DNA of 64,000 nt from Jaltomata sinuosa. Taxonomy: Eukaryota > Streptophyta > Magnoliopsida > Solanales > Solanaceae. The position numbers and the translations under genes were made by a program. The notes under the pieces are model-generated. The model had not been told where the DNA came from. It made no database searches and worked only from the letters and a program-made list of their open reading frames with translations. Positions 1 through 11,299 of the stretch are shown here, one piece after another (position 1 is the stretch's first letter; the number at the start of each line of letters is the position of its first letter). The DNA lies in NCBI GenBank assembly GCA_003996215.1, contig QJPP01000814.1, forward strand, positions 124,001-188,000, in the 5' to 3' direction.

Positions 1-369
1 GAGCAACTGTAGTGTTCATCTCCAAAACTGATTCCCTTTATTGCCTAGCCAGCTGGGTCAAAGTATTCCTCCAAAATTTGAATCAGGTCTGTCACTAGAT
101 TTTCTTCCTTTATGAATCCATAGTTCCCGGATCGCTATTCTTGTTTTGTTGTGAGTTCCCTTAAATTAGAAAAAAGTGGAGATAGAAGGGTTGATGCCTA
201 TACTTTTAGGCGAAGGAGGGTCTTAGACTATAGAAGGAAGTGGGTATTCATGATAGATTCTGGAGTAGTATATGTTCTGGAGCAAAGGTATTTGACTAAA
301 CTAAATGAGTTTTCATGTAAGACTAAACTAGAGTCAAATGAGTTTTCATGTAAGACTAAACTAGAGTCA
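1..369. other. Unassigned left edge
   Basis: No recognisable protein domain on either strand. It may be the first part of the LTR that follows, because the text around 380-500 (the words about an RNA-like leader and a 'tttactgcgg' block) resembles the inner part of the solo LTR at 19814-23023, where several hundred bases precede it. No TG start and no target duplication could be placed, so the LTR left boundary is open. The stretch holds one perfect 33-bp tandem duplication. Confidence 0.35.
303..368. repeat. 33-bp tandem duplication, two copies
   Basis: Two adjacent identical 33-bp units, 303-335 and 336-368, each beginning aaatgagttttcatg. It looks like a local slippage or unequal-exchange event inside LTR-like DNA. 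No function is implied. Confidence 0.9.
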
Positions 370-2869
370 AATTCAGTCAACCATTCCTCCTAAAATATAA
401 AGAGTTAGGTGGCCTAGTACCCACCAAATTAAAAGTTTTTGATTCTTACCAACCGCGTATTAATCCAAGTCCAGAGTAAAACGTTATGTGTATTTTACTG
501 CGGCACTATCAGTGACTACGGACAGGATGATGAACCATGAATCGAATTTATGGTACGTACTGTGATTCGTGATTTCAGACCTAAACCTTAAAATTTTCAT
601 TTTCAAAACCACTGGTTGGTTCACGACCCATAGACCAAAACCACAGTCTATAGAGTGACCCATGGTTTGTCAAAATTCAGCTTTTCTTCCCTAGATTCCA
701 CGAATGAATTGATGGGTCATCATATTGAACGATGGTACATCCTGTAACTCATGGAATCACCTTCAAAGAGGTACGAAGTCCAATAAATTCCATAAGTGGG
801 TTGACAACCCATTAACCTATTCCACAACCCGTCCTTCCACTCGTAATCCCTTAGGATCAAAGGATCCTCAAATCCTAAAGTTGGAACCACGAGTCACAGG
901 CCAGTCTGTCGTCCTGAATCATGGACTATAAAGTGACTCGTGGGGTTGAGTCCCAGTAGAACACCAGATGTGGCATTTGAAACCATAGATCATTTGACGG
1001 CTCGTCCTTTAGGATGTCGTACCGTAGACTGACTCATGGTCTCTGAAGCCGACTTTTTCCAAGCCTAAGTCCAGGGGTATTTTTGTAATTTTCCACTATT
1101 TTAACTCTTAAGTGAGGTCATTTTGACCCATTTTGTAGGGTTTCTACTCCTATTAGCCTAAGTCTCTTCATATTCTCTCATTCAAGCACCCAAAAGAGAA
1201 AAGAACTTCATAACTCCATATCTCAAGCTCAAGATCAAGGGTTTCAATTCCAAGTCTCCATTCTTCTCATTCTTAATTGGGAAAGCTTTAAATAAGGTAT
1301 GTGGGTATTTAATAAGGGATTCATTTCACCCTTATGCCTAAAACCCCAATCTTCTAAATTAATTTTATAAATTTCTAAATTAGAGTGCTTACCCAATTCT
1401 CATGGGTTCTTCTATAAATTGCCTCCTCATGATTCTCCTATGAATTCTAACTCTAAATTGCATGATTTTGCATGAATTCTTATAAATAGTTTACTATTCA
1501 TGATTTGAAGACTAACCCTTGTTCAATTTGTAAAATTATTATGAATTCAGGTTTAAATGCATTAATTCATGGTTTCTCATTTATCACCAATGTTTTATTT
1601 AAGATTCCTTAAGTGTTTTCAAAAGCCCATGCATAAAGAATGATTTCTAGCATGATTCCTTTAAATTGCATATTTCAAATAAAAATAGGCATATTTAGAT
1701 AACATGACCTCAGGTATTATGAAATTGCATGCCTAATTCTTCAAGTAATGAATTTAGAAAGAAAAGTATGTTTTGAATTATGGCTATGCTAAGTTTTATG
1801 GATTTTGAAGTATGAATTGCATGACATTAGATATGTCTCTCTATGTTTTTATGAAAGGTTTGGCACCTAGATGTGTCTACCTAAGCTATGTGTATTGCAT
1901 GGTCTAGATATACCCTTATGCTTTTCAAACAGATTTGACATCAGATATGTCAAAAGTATATATGAGCTATATGTATGTTTTTGGGAGTAGTATTTAGCAC
2001 CGAGTGATGAGGGTTCGATTACCCAAAAAACTACGTTGCGAGCTTAGGAGATGTATTTCCCGATAGGCTTATGAAAGTGGTTCCACTCTTTGATAATGGT
2101 TCCCTTGCCTTAGCGGGGCATAGGGCAGCTTTTTCAACTAGGGTTATATAGTTGGATAATGGTTCCCTTTACCTTCGAAGGGTTCAGGGAAACTTTGCTA
2201 ACTAGGGTTATATAGTTAGATTCCATGTAGCTTGCATGGTCTATTGTAAGTTATAAGAAACTCCCTTATGAATGCTTTCAAGTTTGACTTCTATCTTATG
2301 TTTATTACTGAAATTGTGATATTTACTTACGATTTCTTTGATAATGCATGAACTCTGTTTCAAATATGTGTTAAGTACGTTTTTATTATGTTTTACTATA
2401 TTTAAGCATATCTCACATACTCAGTACATTCTCTAGTACTGACCGCATACTTTTTTGTGCTGCATCTTATTATAATGTAGATTCTTTAGCCCACTCCCCA
2501 GTCCATGGCTAGTTGATCAGAAACTTACCCAGTCAGCTTGGTGAGTCCTCCTTCTTTGAGAACTTAGAGTTTAGTTTCATTTCAGCATTTAGTTTGTTTA
2601 TTCAGTATTTAGAGTTAGTTGGGGGCTTGTCTTAGTAACTCGCTAATAGTAGAGTCTTTCAGACATAGAGTCAAATATTCAGTTGTATACAGATCTTCAA
2701 TCTTAGACTTTATTTATATAGCAGATTAAGTTACTCATTACTTCAATTAAGCTTCTGTTCTTATGTTTTGCTCATATTTTAAGTCATGCTAATGTCAGAG
2801 AGTTATCTTGAGATCAATTGTGATCATAGGTCCTATGTTACGTCCAAGGGGTAGGCTCGGGGCGTGACA
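370..2869 (+). mobile_element. LTR G, chromovirus-like (solo or 3' LTR)
   Basis: This stretch aligns by eye with the LTRs at 45509-47616 and 42479-44520: the same 'agcaccgagtgatgaggg' block near 1996, the paired inverted motif at 2136 and 2200, the 'ctcacatactcagtac' block near 2409, and the same closing block ending in gacA at 2869. No primer-binding site follows 2869, so the LTR is either solo or the 3' LTR of an element lying to the left. To the right it abuts, without any gap, the broken RT of element H, which suggests insertion into H. The left edge is approximate. The LTR would have carried promoter and polyadenylation signals for its own element. Confidence 0.7.
2136..2217 (+). repeat. 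Paired inverted motif in LTR G
   Basis: Two copies of AACTAGGGTTATATAGTT, at 2136-2153 and 2200-2217, start 64 bp apart. Each has AACTA and TAGTT as inverted arms around a TATA-containing centre. Nearly the same pair with the same spacing occurs in the LTRs of elements A and B, so it is a conserved LTR feature. A role as a core-promoter or factor-binding repeat is inference only. Confidence 0.7.
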
Positions 2870-2872
2870 CTA

Positions 2873-3640
2873 ATTCTTAACTTCCTCAATTTTCTACAGG
2901 GCTACCATCACCCATTATTTCAAAACTACACTCTCCAAGAAAGACACAAAAGATAGCAAGAATTCACATTTGGAGAATTTCGCATACCATTCCTTTTCCT
3001 TCAATAATCCTAACACAATCCTAAGATGATTTTCATGCTCCTCATCATTCTTAGAATACACTAGTATATCACTAATGAAAATAATAACAATGAAGTCTAA
3101 ATAGGGCTTAAATATCCCATTCATCAAATCCATAAAAGCAGTCGGGTCATTAGTCAGCCCAAAAGACATCACAAGGAACTCTTTTTGCCCGTACCGAGTC
3201 CGAAAAGCAATCTTAGGAATATCACAAGGTCGAATTTTCAACTGATGGTATCCAAACCTTAGATAAATCTTAGAAAAGACTGATTCACCCTGCAACTGGT
3301 CAAACAAATCATTGATACAAGGGAGAGGATACTGATTGTGAATAGTAACCTTGCTCAACTGTCAATAATCTATGCACATACGTAGACTACCATCTTTTAC
3401 CTTAACAATTAATACTGGAGCACCCCACTGGGAGGCACTGGAAGAATGAATCATTTACTAAAAAATTCTTACCACTTTGCCTTAAGGTCTCTCAACTCAG
3501 CCGGGCCCATCCTCTAAGGGGGGATAGAGATGGGACGTGTATTTGGGTCTAAGTCAAAACAAAATTCAATGTCTTGATTAGGTGGCATGCCAAGAAAATT
3601 TGTATGAAATACCTCTTGAAACTCACACAACATAGGAACT
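2873..3640 (-). pseudogene. Reverse transcriptase fragment of element H
   Basis: RNA-dependent DNA polymerase piece of a gypsy polyprotein. The frame from 3358 down to 2915 shows the family landmarks in order: 'KVTIHNQYPLP', 'DLFDQLQG', 'FRTRYGQKEFLVMSFGL' and the catalytic box read as FISDILVYS. The first of the two catalytic aspartates (normally F-I-D-D) is Ser, so the enzyme would be dead even if expressed. Upstream, to about 3640, the 'GAP-V/I-LIVKVKDGS' fingers region is readable with stops. Downstream, after a frame change, the connection region can be followed as far as 'KIEEVKN', where LTR G interrupts it at 2870. The real family domain is longer, so this is truncated. Confidence 0.75.
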
Positions 3641-3779
3641 GACTTGATAATTGGGACCTCTGAACTAGTGTCCCAAAGATGAGCTAGGAAAGCACCCCCT
3701 TCTATCAGACTCTAAACATGAAGAAATGATACAAAATTCATAGGAGCAAGACTATAATTACCCTCTCACCCTTGTCTAT

Positions 3780-4110
3780 CAAAATCCAGGCATAACCATA
3801 GTCACTGTCTTAGCATGACAGTCCAGAATAGCATGGTTCATAGACAACCAACTTATACCCAGGATGATGTCGAAATCTACCATGTCTAGAATCACTAAAT
3901 CTGCCAAATTCTTTTACCCCACAAATATAATTGGACAAGCATGGAAGACGCTATCCACAATGATAGAATCACCTACTAGGGTAGACACATTAACAGAAAA
4001 ATCAAGTAGTTCACATATCAAGTCAAAACCCTCAGCAAATCCAGCAGACACATATGAAAAAATAGAACCAGGGTAAAAAAAACTGAAGCCATGCAGTCAC
4101 AGACAAGAAT
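3780..4110 (-). pseudogene. Aspartic protease remnant of element H
   Basis: Retropepsin-type protease that would mature the gag-pol polyprotein. On the minus strand the active-site neighbourhood reads 'FFYPGSIFSYVS', where related elements have Phe-Asp-Pro-Gly, so the catalytic Asp codon has become Tyr. It is followed by 'DIILGISWLSMNHAILDC', matching the family's second conserved strand region near the end of the domain. It sits between gag and RT as expected, in a different frame from the readable gag tail. Non-functional. Confidence 0.6.
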
Positions 4111-5490
4111 AGTACCTATGATGATCGCGTTTGATGCCTCTGCCTTTGGTCTGCTCAGAAAAGCATAGAAGTGGTTCTTACCACATGTTTGTGCACCGCT
4201 CCTATTGGGATAATTACCTACTCTGCCATTATTACTACCCCAGTTGGGCTGAGTGCTACCCCTACCAGACGTGTGACCACCTTGCCTACCCTGCGAGCAA
4301 TCTCTTTGAGAACCATTACCTTTACCTATTGGACTGCCTATCAAAGATGAGGATAATTCCTCCTTGAGTGATGAACCTCATCGCACTCATAGCACGCACA
4401 GTCAAAGGTGGATCATAGCACTGGGTAGACAAAGTGAGGTACCCACCAAAATCTGATGAAGGATGATTGGTCCCTGATGGACCCCTAGTAGAAACCTATA
4501 TCACAGACTGAATAGCACAAGGTATCCTCAAGGACCCTCACCCTTCACAAAGTGACCACTAAAATGTCCCCTAAATCGGGGCATCTTCGAAGCCAGTCTT
4601 GTTTGACCCTCTTGGTTTACACCTTCAACATTCTTCACAAATTCAACCACCTTTTGAAAAGACCTGCCAAAAGATGCTACCCGTAAAGCTGAAATTTGTA
4701 GTCCTGTGTTCAAGCCCTTCATAAAACAATAGATCCATTATTCTTCTATATTGATCAACTATGAAGAGTAACAAGTCAGACCATGAAGCGTTCCCCATAA
4801 GCTACCACAGAAGAATTTCCCTGCTCAATGTTGGAAAACTCATCCCTCTTTTTATCCCTCAAAGTGCACAGAACATACTTCTCTAGAAACACTTGGTAGG
4901 ACTAACTCCAAGTCATAAGAAGTGCCCCAATAGGCCTGAATTCAACATAGTCTCTCCACCACATCTTAGCATCCCCTTGAAATTGAAAAAAACAAACTTA
5001 ACCACCAATCATTATCGAGCCGGTCACAAGTCACAAAAATATACATGTCGCAGAATCAGCATCAATCTGAAGAGCCACAACTGCAGCATGTTGGGTCACT
5101 AGATGATGTGCCGTGAGTACAGAAGGAGTAGTCCCATTCCCTACCAGTCCATTATGAAATAATAGAACCTGTTGGATCATAGCAGATGACATTAGGTCCT
5201 GCGCTACACCCCTCTAAATGGGTGTGGTCCCTATCCTCTGGACTGGTACTACCTTATCATTCTCAATCTAAATCTCTTCTTCTACCAAAACCTCAGCAAG
5301 ATTCTGATGCTGGGGGGGAGATGCTGACCTTTCTCGAGCTAGTGCTGTGGTACGAGCTCCACCCCTGGTGGGTGTGCCTTTCCTTCCTATAGCTCTGCCT
5401 CTAACTCTGCCCCTAATGTGAACTACATCCTTAACAACTGGTTCAGGCAGTGCTTCTCTAGCCTCTAACACACGTATTCTCACCATCTAT
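4111..5490 (-). pseudogene. gag remnant of element H
   Basis: Capsid/nucleocapsid precursor, in several broken frames. From the 5' side (5486) there is an Arg/Gly-rich head, then 'WWRDYVEFRP' and 'FLEKYVLCTLRDKKRDEF' (near 4970-4820), which match the retrotransposon gag core. A nucleocapsid zinc knuckle, read as CYECDEVHHSRRNY, lies near 4350-4400. In it the last Cys of the Cx2Cx4Hx4C pattern is Tyr, one G-to-A change away. The Gly/Asn-rich tail and 'NHFYAF' peptide, which usually bridge to protease, are at 4344-4130. At least eight in-frame stops are visible. Confidence 0.65.
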
Positions 5491-5687
5491 GAGAATAAGA
5501 GTAAAAGAGTTAGATATTAATTTGGATCGCTAGATACTAATTGGAATCAAGTAATATCTCGAGGGATGAAAGAACTTGAGGTTTCCTAAAGTCTTGTAGC
5601 CTCTCGAAGAAAACTATAGATATCTCCATACCATTCGACAAGACTCTACTAGACACATTCTTGTACAACAAGATTAATGAACCTAGG

Positions 5688-5699
5688 GCTTTGATACCA
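5688..5699 (-). promoter_or_regulatory. Primer-binding site of element H (initiator Met tRNA type)
   Basis: Minus strand TGGTATCAAAGC, one mismatch from the classic TGGTATCAGAGC that pairs with the 3' end of initiator methionine tRNA. It lies 4 bases inside the end of the LTR at 5704, the right place for minus-strand DNA priming. Confidence 0.85.
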
Positions 5700-5703
5700 A
5701 GTT

Positions 5704-7907
5704 TGTCACAACCCAACAGGCTGTGAGTGACACTCACACTAACCCTCCGATGAGAGAACAACCCAACCCAAAGCATAACTTTATACTTAAGACAATTGTT
5801 TGAAGAGGAATAAATAGAAACCAATCTAAGATATAAAACACAAGGAAAAAACATTTGATATAATAGATTGCAGAAAATTCAGCTAACTAAACATCCCCCG
5901 AGAGCTAAAAGTCATTATACAGGAACTCTAAACGTAAATAATGTCTAATATATTCAAACAACAAAAATGAATAATAAATAATAAGAGTTCCATTGCCTGG
6001 AAGAGGGATAATAACTCGAAGAAGATCCATGATAGCGCATAAGGTAGTGCTCACCCTTGGATCAAGTAATCAATCTTCTAGTCTAGCTAAGGTCGCGTCT
6101 CAACCTATGAAAGATGGGCTTCACTCAACAAAATAAGAGTATAGGGTAGTATCAGTATAAAATACTATGTACTTGTAGATGTCATAGGTCAAATCCGGTT
6201 AGAACAAGTATATAGACAAATCAAATAACAAGTTAAATGCACCTCAACACTTAGCAACTAGTTCATTTAACTGGTAATCATATCAAGTAAAATCAACATC
6301 AGTAATATCAAGTTCACAAAAGTCACTTAGTACTACTACAATAATGTAAAGGAGTTCACTTTTGATAGTCATACACATGGAATCTATGTCCATTTTTCTC
6401 TCATCAACACATCTAGTACCTCTAGTCTCATTTCAGTTCACAAAGCTCACCATAAATGACCATACAACAATGCAATGATAAATAAAAGAGCGTACACCCA
6501 TACTAAGGGTCTTATTTATGCCTACTAGCCATGACCTGCAGGGGACCTTAGGCGTTCATGTACCATACCAGCCTGGTATATGATCCGTAGTAACCATAAC
6601 AACATCCATATCAATGTAATTAGGTTCTTAGACCTATCCCTCATGATATACATAGTGCATCCAAATACACTTACACTTATTCATCTCGACTCACTCATTA
6701 CTTCCTGTACATCTAGCTTATTTATCCAAGAATAACAGAAAAAAATATGCAATTCAAACATATCTGAAGAGTAATCACAAGTTACATAATTCAACCACAT
6801 ATCATGTAATAAAATTAGTCTCAACTCTAATTAAAACCATAACCTACCTCGAGTGAGGAATTACCACCTGCAAGCTACTTTGTAATTTTCTTTCCTTTCC
6901 TTGACACTTTAAATCGCTCAAGGTCTATAAACAACTATTTTTTAAGAGCAATTAATCACTTACTCTTCCATTTCAAGCCTTGGAAATTTAACTCACTAAT
7001 TCTACCCTTATCTGAGGTAGGTGTCATTCCCAAGGGGTTAATTAATCAATAACTAGTCTCATAGCATTTGTAAAATCAATACCCAACAAATTTCTCATCA
7101 AGTTTATCCTTTTTTAGCCATTTGTATGCCTAAAAATCTCACCTTTATGAAACCCAAGATTCCCCGCTATTCTTAAACTTGTTAAGAACTAATAATTTCA
7201 TGTTAGAAATCATAAAAGAAAACTTAGGATCAATTCTAGGTGAAATTAGACCTACCCATATGGTTTTGCCCGAGTTTCATGTTTTTAGGGTTCAAATTCA
7301 AGAATTCCACCATTAATCCTCCACCTTAAGGTCTTACTAAGATTAATGATTAACATATGAAGAGGTTTTCCGGAGTACATACCTCAAACAAAGAAAAATG
7401 CCCTTGGTTCTTGGGAAAACTATTTCTTAGAGCTCTAGAATGCAATAGGAGTTATGGGGAAATAACACAGAAAAAACTGAAAAAGTGCAGGTAAAGTGGG
7501 TGTATCCTCATAACAGCGGCCTACTTCTCATCGTGGCGAGTCATCATGAAGAATGTCAAATTATAGAACATCAAAATCTCATCCCAAACCCCTCATTTCA
7601 CAACACACTTTATTTTCTAGACCTCACAAAATAATATCGACGTGGCAACGCCCATAAGCAGAGTTTTATGATTCTGATTTCAATCCTGAAACTTTCTACG
7701 AGATCCTACGATAGTTAACTATTCATAAATGGACTCCACACTACTATTCCATGAACTAAGATACCCCTACTATCTCTAAACCATAGAATACTATATTTTT
7801 GTCAAACCTCACCCTAGCCTGAGATTTTATCAACTCTCACTTTAGGGATTTTTCTAGCACAACAGTTATGCCCTTACTCTAATATAACAACGAAACAGGT
7901 CATTATA
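5704..7907 (-). mobile_element. 5' LTR of element H
   Basis: Bounded on the minus strand by a start reading TATAATGACC (the family start TGTAATGACC with G to A) and an end reading GGGTTGTGACA just before the primer-binding site. That gives about 2.2 kb. Sequence just inside the start resembles the inside of LTR L near 63600, including the 'cctagcctgagattt' block near 7811. There is no partner copy in the window, so the right edge rests on the terminal motif alone. Confidence 0.65.
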
Positions 7908-8380
7908 TTTACCCTTTGACACTACAGTTTAAATTATTATTTCCTCTATTTAAAAATAAGCGGTGTTTTTACTTTTTAAGTGATCCTTCACATAGTTTAA
8001 AAGGCATTAATAATGTTCTTTCAAATTTACCCTTATTTAAATAAATAAAATTTACATAAAGAAACTACTAATGAGTTATATGTTTTCCAAGGCATTTGTT
8101 AAGATTAAGAGTAATTTAGCAAAAATATATCTTACATTCTATGAATAAGTAATTTTCTTAAGGAGTGTGTCCAAATTAAAAACACAATTTTATTTTAAAA
8201 TGTAGGGAGTATTCATAAAGTGGAACCCATTGGAGCTCTTTAAGCCACATTAACACTCAGTTGATACTTGATTACTACTATTAATAAGCAGTTAGATGGT
8301 TGGAAAATTTTCCATTTTAATTTATTTATCTTACTTTTCTTTTAGTCTATTATATATTTGAAAATTACAAAAAAAGTACT
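7908..8380. other. AT-rich unassigned interval
   Basis: About 470 bases, strongly AT-rich, between the outer edge of the H LTR and the first LTR of the D array. No open frame, repeat pair or RNA gene is visible. It may be genuine non-transposon host DNA, the only such candidate of this size in the left half, or an older unrecognised relic. Confidence 0.4.
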
Positions 8381-11093
8381 TATAATGATCATCTAGGTCA
8401 TTTTCTTGATTTTCATGCTTTATTTGCATTTTGAGCTTTCCCACAATGGTTACAGGTTATTTATGACTTGTCAAGATTGATGTTTGGTTCCTTGGCAGTT
8501 AATTTATGTTTTATGCTTATTTCCCTGTTTTGCAACTCTTTAAGCTGGTAGAGTTGGCTTTGGTCAACATTCAAAGAAGACGGTCTTGGATGGAAATTCC
8601 ATCAATGTTGTTAGATCTAAAATGTCGACTTTGGGCTAGAGGTAACTCTAGTTTGGGTCCCGAGGCTTCTGGATTCATTTTGGGCAATTGGGTTCCTTTT
8701 TGTTTAAAGGTTGTTATTAGGTGTGGGGTCCACTTTTCTTCAAAAAATCTATGTTAGGAGTTTCATTGATTCCATTAAGTTCAGAATGTTGTTTCTGGTA
8801 GGGTTGCATGTCTAGTTTGTGTTCACGGTGTTCTTGATGAATCCCAAGGGAACGGTCGGAGAATTTTAATGGGTGTTGTTGCAGCTGGTGCTGCTGGTTT
8901 TTGTGTGGCATGTCTGTGTGCCTAAGGGTGCACCTACATTGCTGCTCTTATGATTACTAGCTACGACCGTGGGTGACATCGGCAGAGGGTGACCCTGTAC
9001 TACTTTTACCGCCCCTGCGATGCTGCCCCTACGGCTTATGCACTTCACCTGCAGGGCTAGGATCTTTGTTGACCTCTACTACAGCAGTGGTCTAGATGCA
9101 GCAACATCATCGCACCTGCATCATTATGACCGTAGGTGTGTCAATCACTGACATTTTTAAATGAACTTATTCTTTTTTTCATTTCATATCACTCCCAAAC
9201 TCTTTCCTCCATTTTTTGAGCTCAATTAAGTTGGTGAAATTGCCAATTCTCATCGATGTTGCACTTTCACAAGGTAATTCTTATCCCTTCATTGTTCTAG
9301 TGCTTGTTATACCTTTACTTCCGTATTTCTTTCTTTGAATTGCTCCCATTGCATGCAAATCCTTTGATTAAAGTGGACTTTGGGGCTGTTTTATCCTTGA
9401 AATTAGTCTAATCAGGCTTAAATTTTAGGCATAGGTTTAGAAACCCGTGACAAACATAATTGTAAATTTTGTTTTCTGTTTTATTGCATGGGTCCCGAGG
9501 GTCATTTTCCAACCTGATTTCTGGCTCGAATTTCCATATAATAATATGGGTGTCATTCTTCTTGTCTTGACACCTGGATTACTTTCTTGATAGCGTGGAA
9601 TCATTCTAAGGTTTCTTACAAGGGAAAGGCATACAAGTGATGGTTCGTGCTTGCAGTTATTCCCTGAAGTAGGTTATAGTTTATTTATCTTAGACTTGGC
9701 TTATTTAGATTTTATATGTTATGAGTTGCTTGACTGTTAGGCTAGGTTTCATGTTAGAATAAGGCTTAAATCTTGTTTTCTGCTCTTTTTTTTTCCATTT
9801 TCGATACTGTAGGATAGTACTATCATGTTTATTCTAAGTATAGGAGCTTGTAGAATTGTTGTGGCTAGCCTAGAATCCTTAGAACGATTTAAGGAGGTTT
9901 TAGAGGAAGAGTAAGTTCTTTTACTTATTTTCTCGATTTATTTCAATTTCTGCTCATTTATTTTTGTATTTGTATATCTGTGGGCCCGAGGCGATTGTCG
10001 GGATCGGACAGAGTTCCAGGTCAATTATCTTGTTTAAAGGGTGTTTTACCCTAGTTGATTTGATATTCCCTGCATTTGGCATCATATCTCATACTGCATT
10101 GCATGGAAAATGATTTGTAAGTGATGGAAATATGAGATTTTTGGTTCAAATGTGAGATTTTTTACTTCACCACCAGTTTTCAAAAGAAAGTAGAATACCA
10201 ATGTTTATGCCAGTCCGAGGGATCTTTTTTGACCTTTTCTCTATTTTCTTTTCTGTTGATGAGTTTGAGGCATGATTCTAGGTAGCCCAAGAAGCACATA
10301 TCTGGGTTTTACTTTTATGCATATGTTTAGGAGCTCGAGGTTATATTTAGGGTGCCTGAGGTACTAGATACTGAGTTTTTACTTTATGCATTAGCTATAT
10401 ACCGCATCATATCATCTCATAATGCATTGCATTGCATTGCGTATGTGAACTTGGAGTGATTTTACCTTTGTTATCATTATTATCTTCACCGTCAGTTTAG
10501 ATAGTTCTATTTTCCTTTGATAACTAGATTTAGGTGGATCCCTGTAGTTAGTTTACTTTCTTGTGTCTTATAATATATTATATTTACAAGCTCGGACGGT
10601 CTATGATGCCTACTGAATACCCACTATTTTGGTACTCATACTACACTCTGTATCTTTTTCTAATGCAACACCGAGTACGAGCCACCCTCATTGACGGTCT
10701 AGGCATTTGTGGCCAGTTGTTGTTCGAATCGCGGTGAGCTCCAAGTATTTGGAAATCCTTTACTACTTTCCATCTACATATCTGTCTATATATTTTTGTA
10801 TTTTTTATAGACAGCACATGTTGTATAGTTATTCTGTGCTTTAGATGCTCTTGTACCAGGGACACCAAGTCCAGGGATGGTCCTTCTATATATTCATCTT
10901 CTTGGTCACTTTAGGGATATTTCTGTATATTTTTATATTGTTGGTAGGCATCTATACTTTTGGCCCCTATTTCTCTATGTTTTCTTTTTTGCTTTCTTAT
11001 TTAATTATTTTACTGTACTCCCACATTCTTGTGTTGGCTTGCCTACCGAGGGGTTATGTTGGTGCCATCGTGGCCTGATTTTGGGTCATGACA
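8381..11093 (+). mobile_element. LTR1 of the D array
   Basis: Starts TATAATGATC and ends GGTCATGACA, matching LTR2 start (13853) and end (31681). It is 2713 bp long and supplies the uninterrupted reference for LTR2. At 10399-10403 it carries ATACC, the site where element E entered LTR2. It includes short ATTGC repeats near 10422-10441. Hydrophobic open frames near 10845-11131 are chance products of T-rich LTR sequence. U3, R and U5 limits cannot be set by eye. Confidence 0.85.
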
Positions 11094-11096
11094 AAG

Positions 11097-11108
11097 TGGT
11101 GTTAGAGA
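11097..11108 (+). promoter_or_regulatory. Degenerate Met-tRNA primer-binding site, int1
   Basis: TGGTGTTAGAGA lies 3 bases after the end of LTR1. It differs from TGGTATCAGAGC at three positions, two of which are transitions. The counterpart after LTR2, near 31685-31696, is worse, with four mismatches. Confidence 0.7.
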
Positions 11109-11299
11109 TTTTGGTTCACCGGTCTTTCTAGTACAAGATAAAAATGTCTAGTAGAGTCTCATGGATTAGTATGATGACATCCGTATCCTATCTGTGGGAG
11201 GCTATAGGATATTCTTACAAAAATAATCATTTTTTTAATTCCTTATCGTGCGCCCTTGACCATATCAACTTCTAAAATATTAATGTTTCACTCTTTCTC

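Larger units (their letters stand above)
2870..7907 (-). mobile_element. Element H: truncated Ty3/gypsy retrotransposon
   Basis: Read on the minus strand this has an LTR (7907 to 5704), a primer-binding site (5699 to 5688), gag, protease and the first part of reverse transcriptase, in the usual gypsy order. It then stops at 2870, where LTR G begins. RNase H, integrase, any chromodomain and the 3' LTR are absent. All coding parts carry several stops and frameshifts. The gag and RT words resemble the chromovirus families elsewhere in the window but are clearly older than A and B. Confidence 0.75.

Noticed and set aside
725..931. Short ORF near the left edge as a host gene
   Set aside because: Lies inside LTR-like text with palindromic words typical of these LTRs. 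No domain and no related frame in the sister LTRs.
2011..2024. tRNA gene
   Set aside because: Only a T-arm-like word is present. No acceptor, D or anticodon arm could be folded around it.
10845..11131. Hydrophobic frames near the end of LTR1, with relatives at 31448-31812 in LTR2
   Set aside because: Shared because both are copies of one LTR. Frames differ in length and stop position and are T-rich translations.
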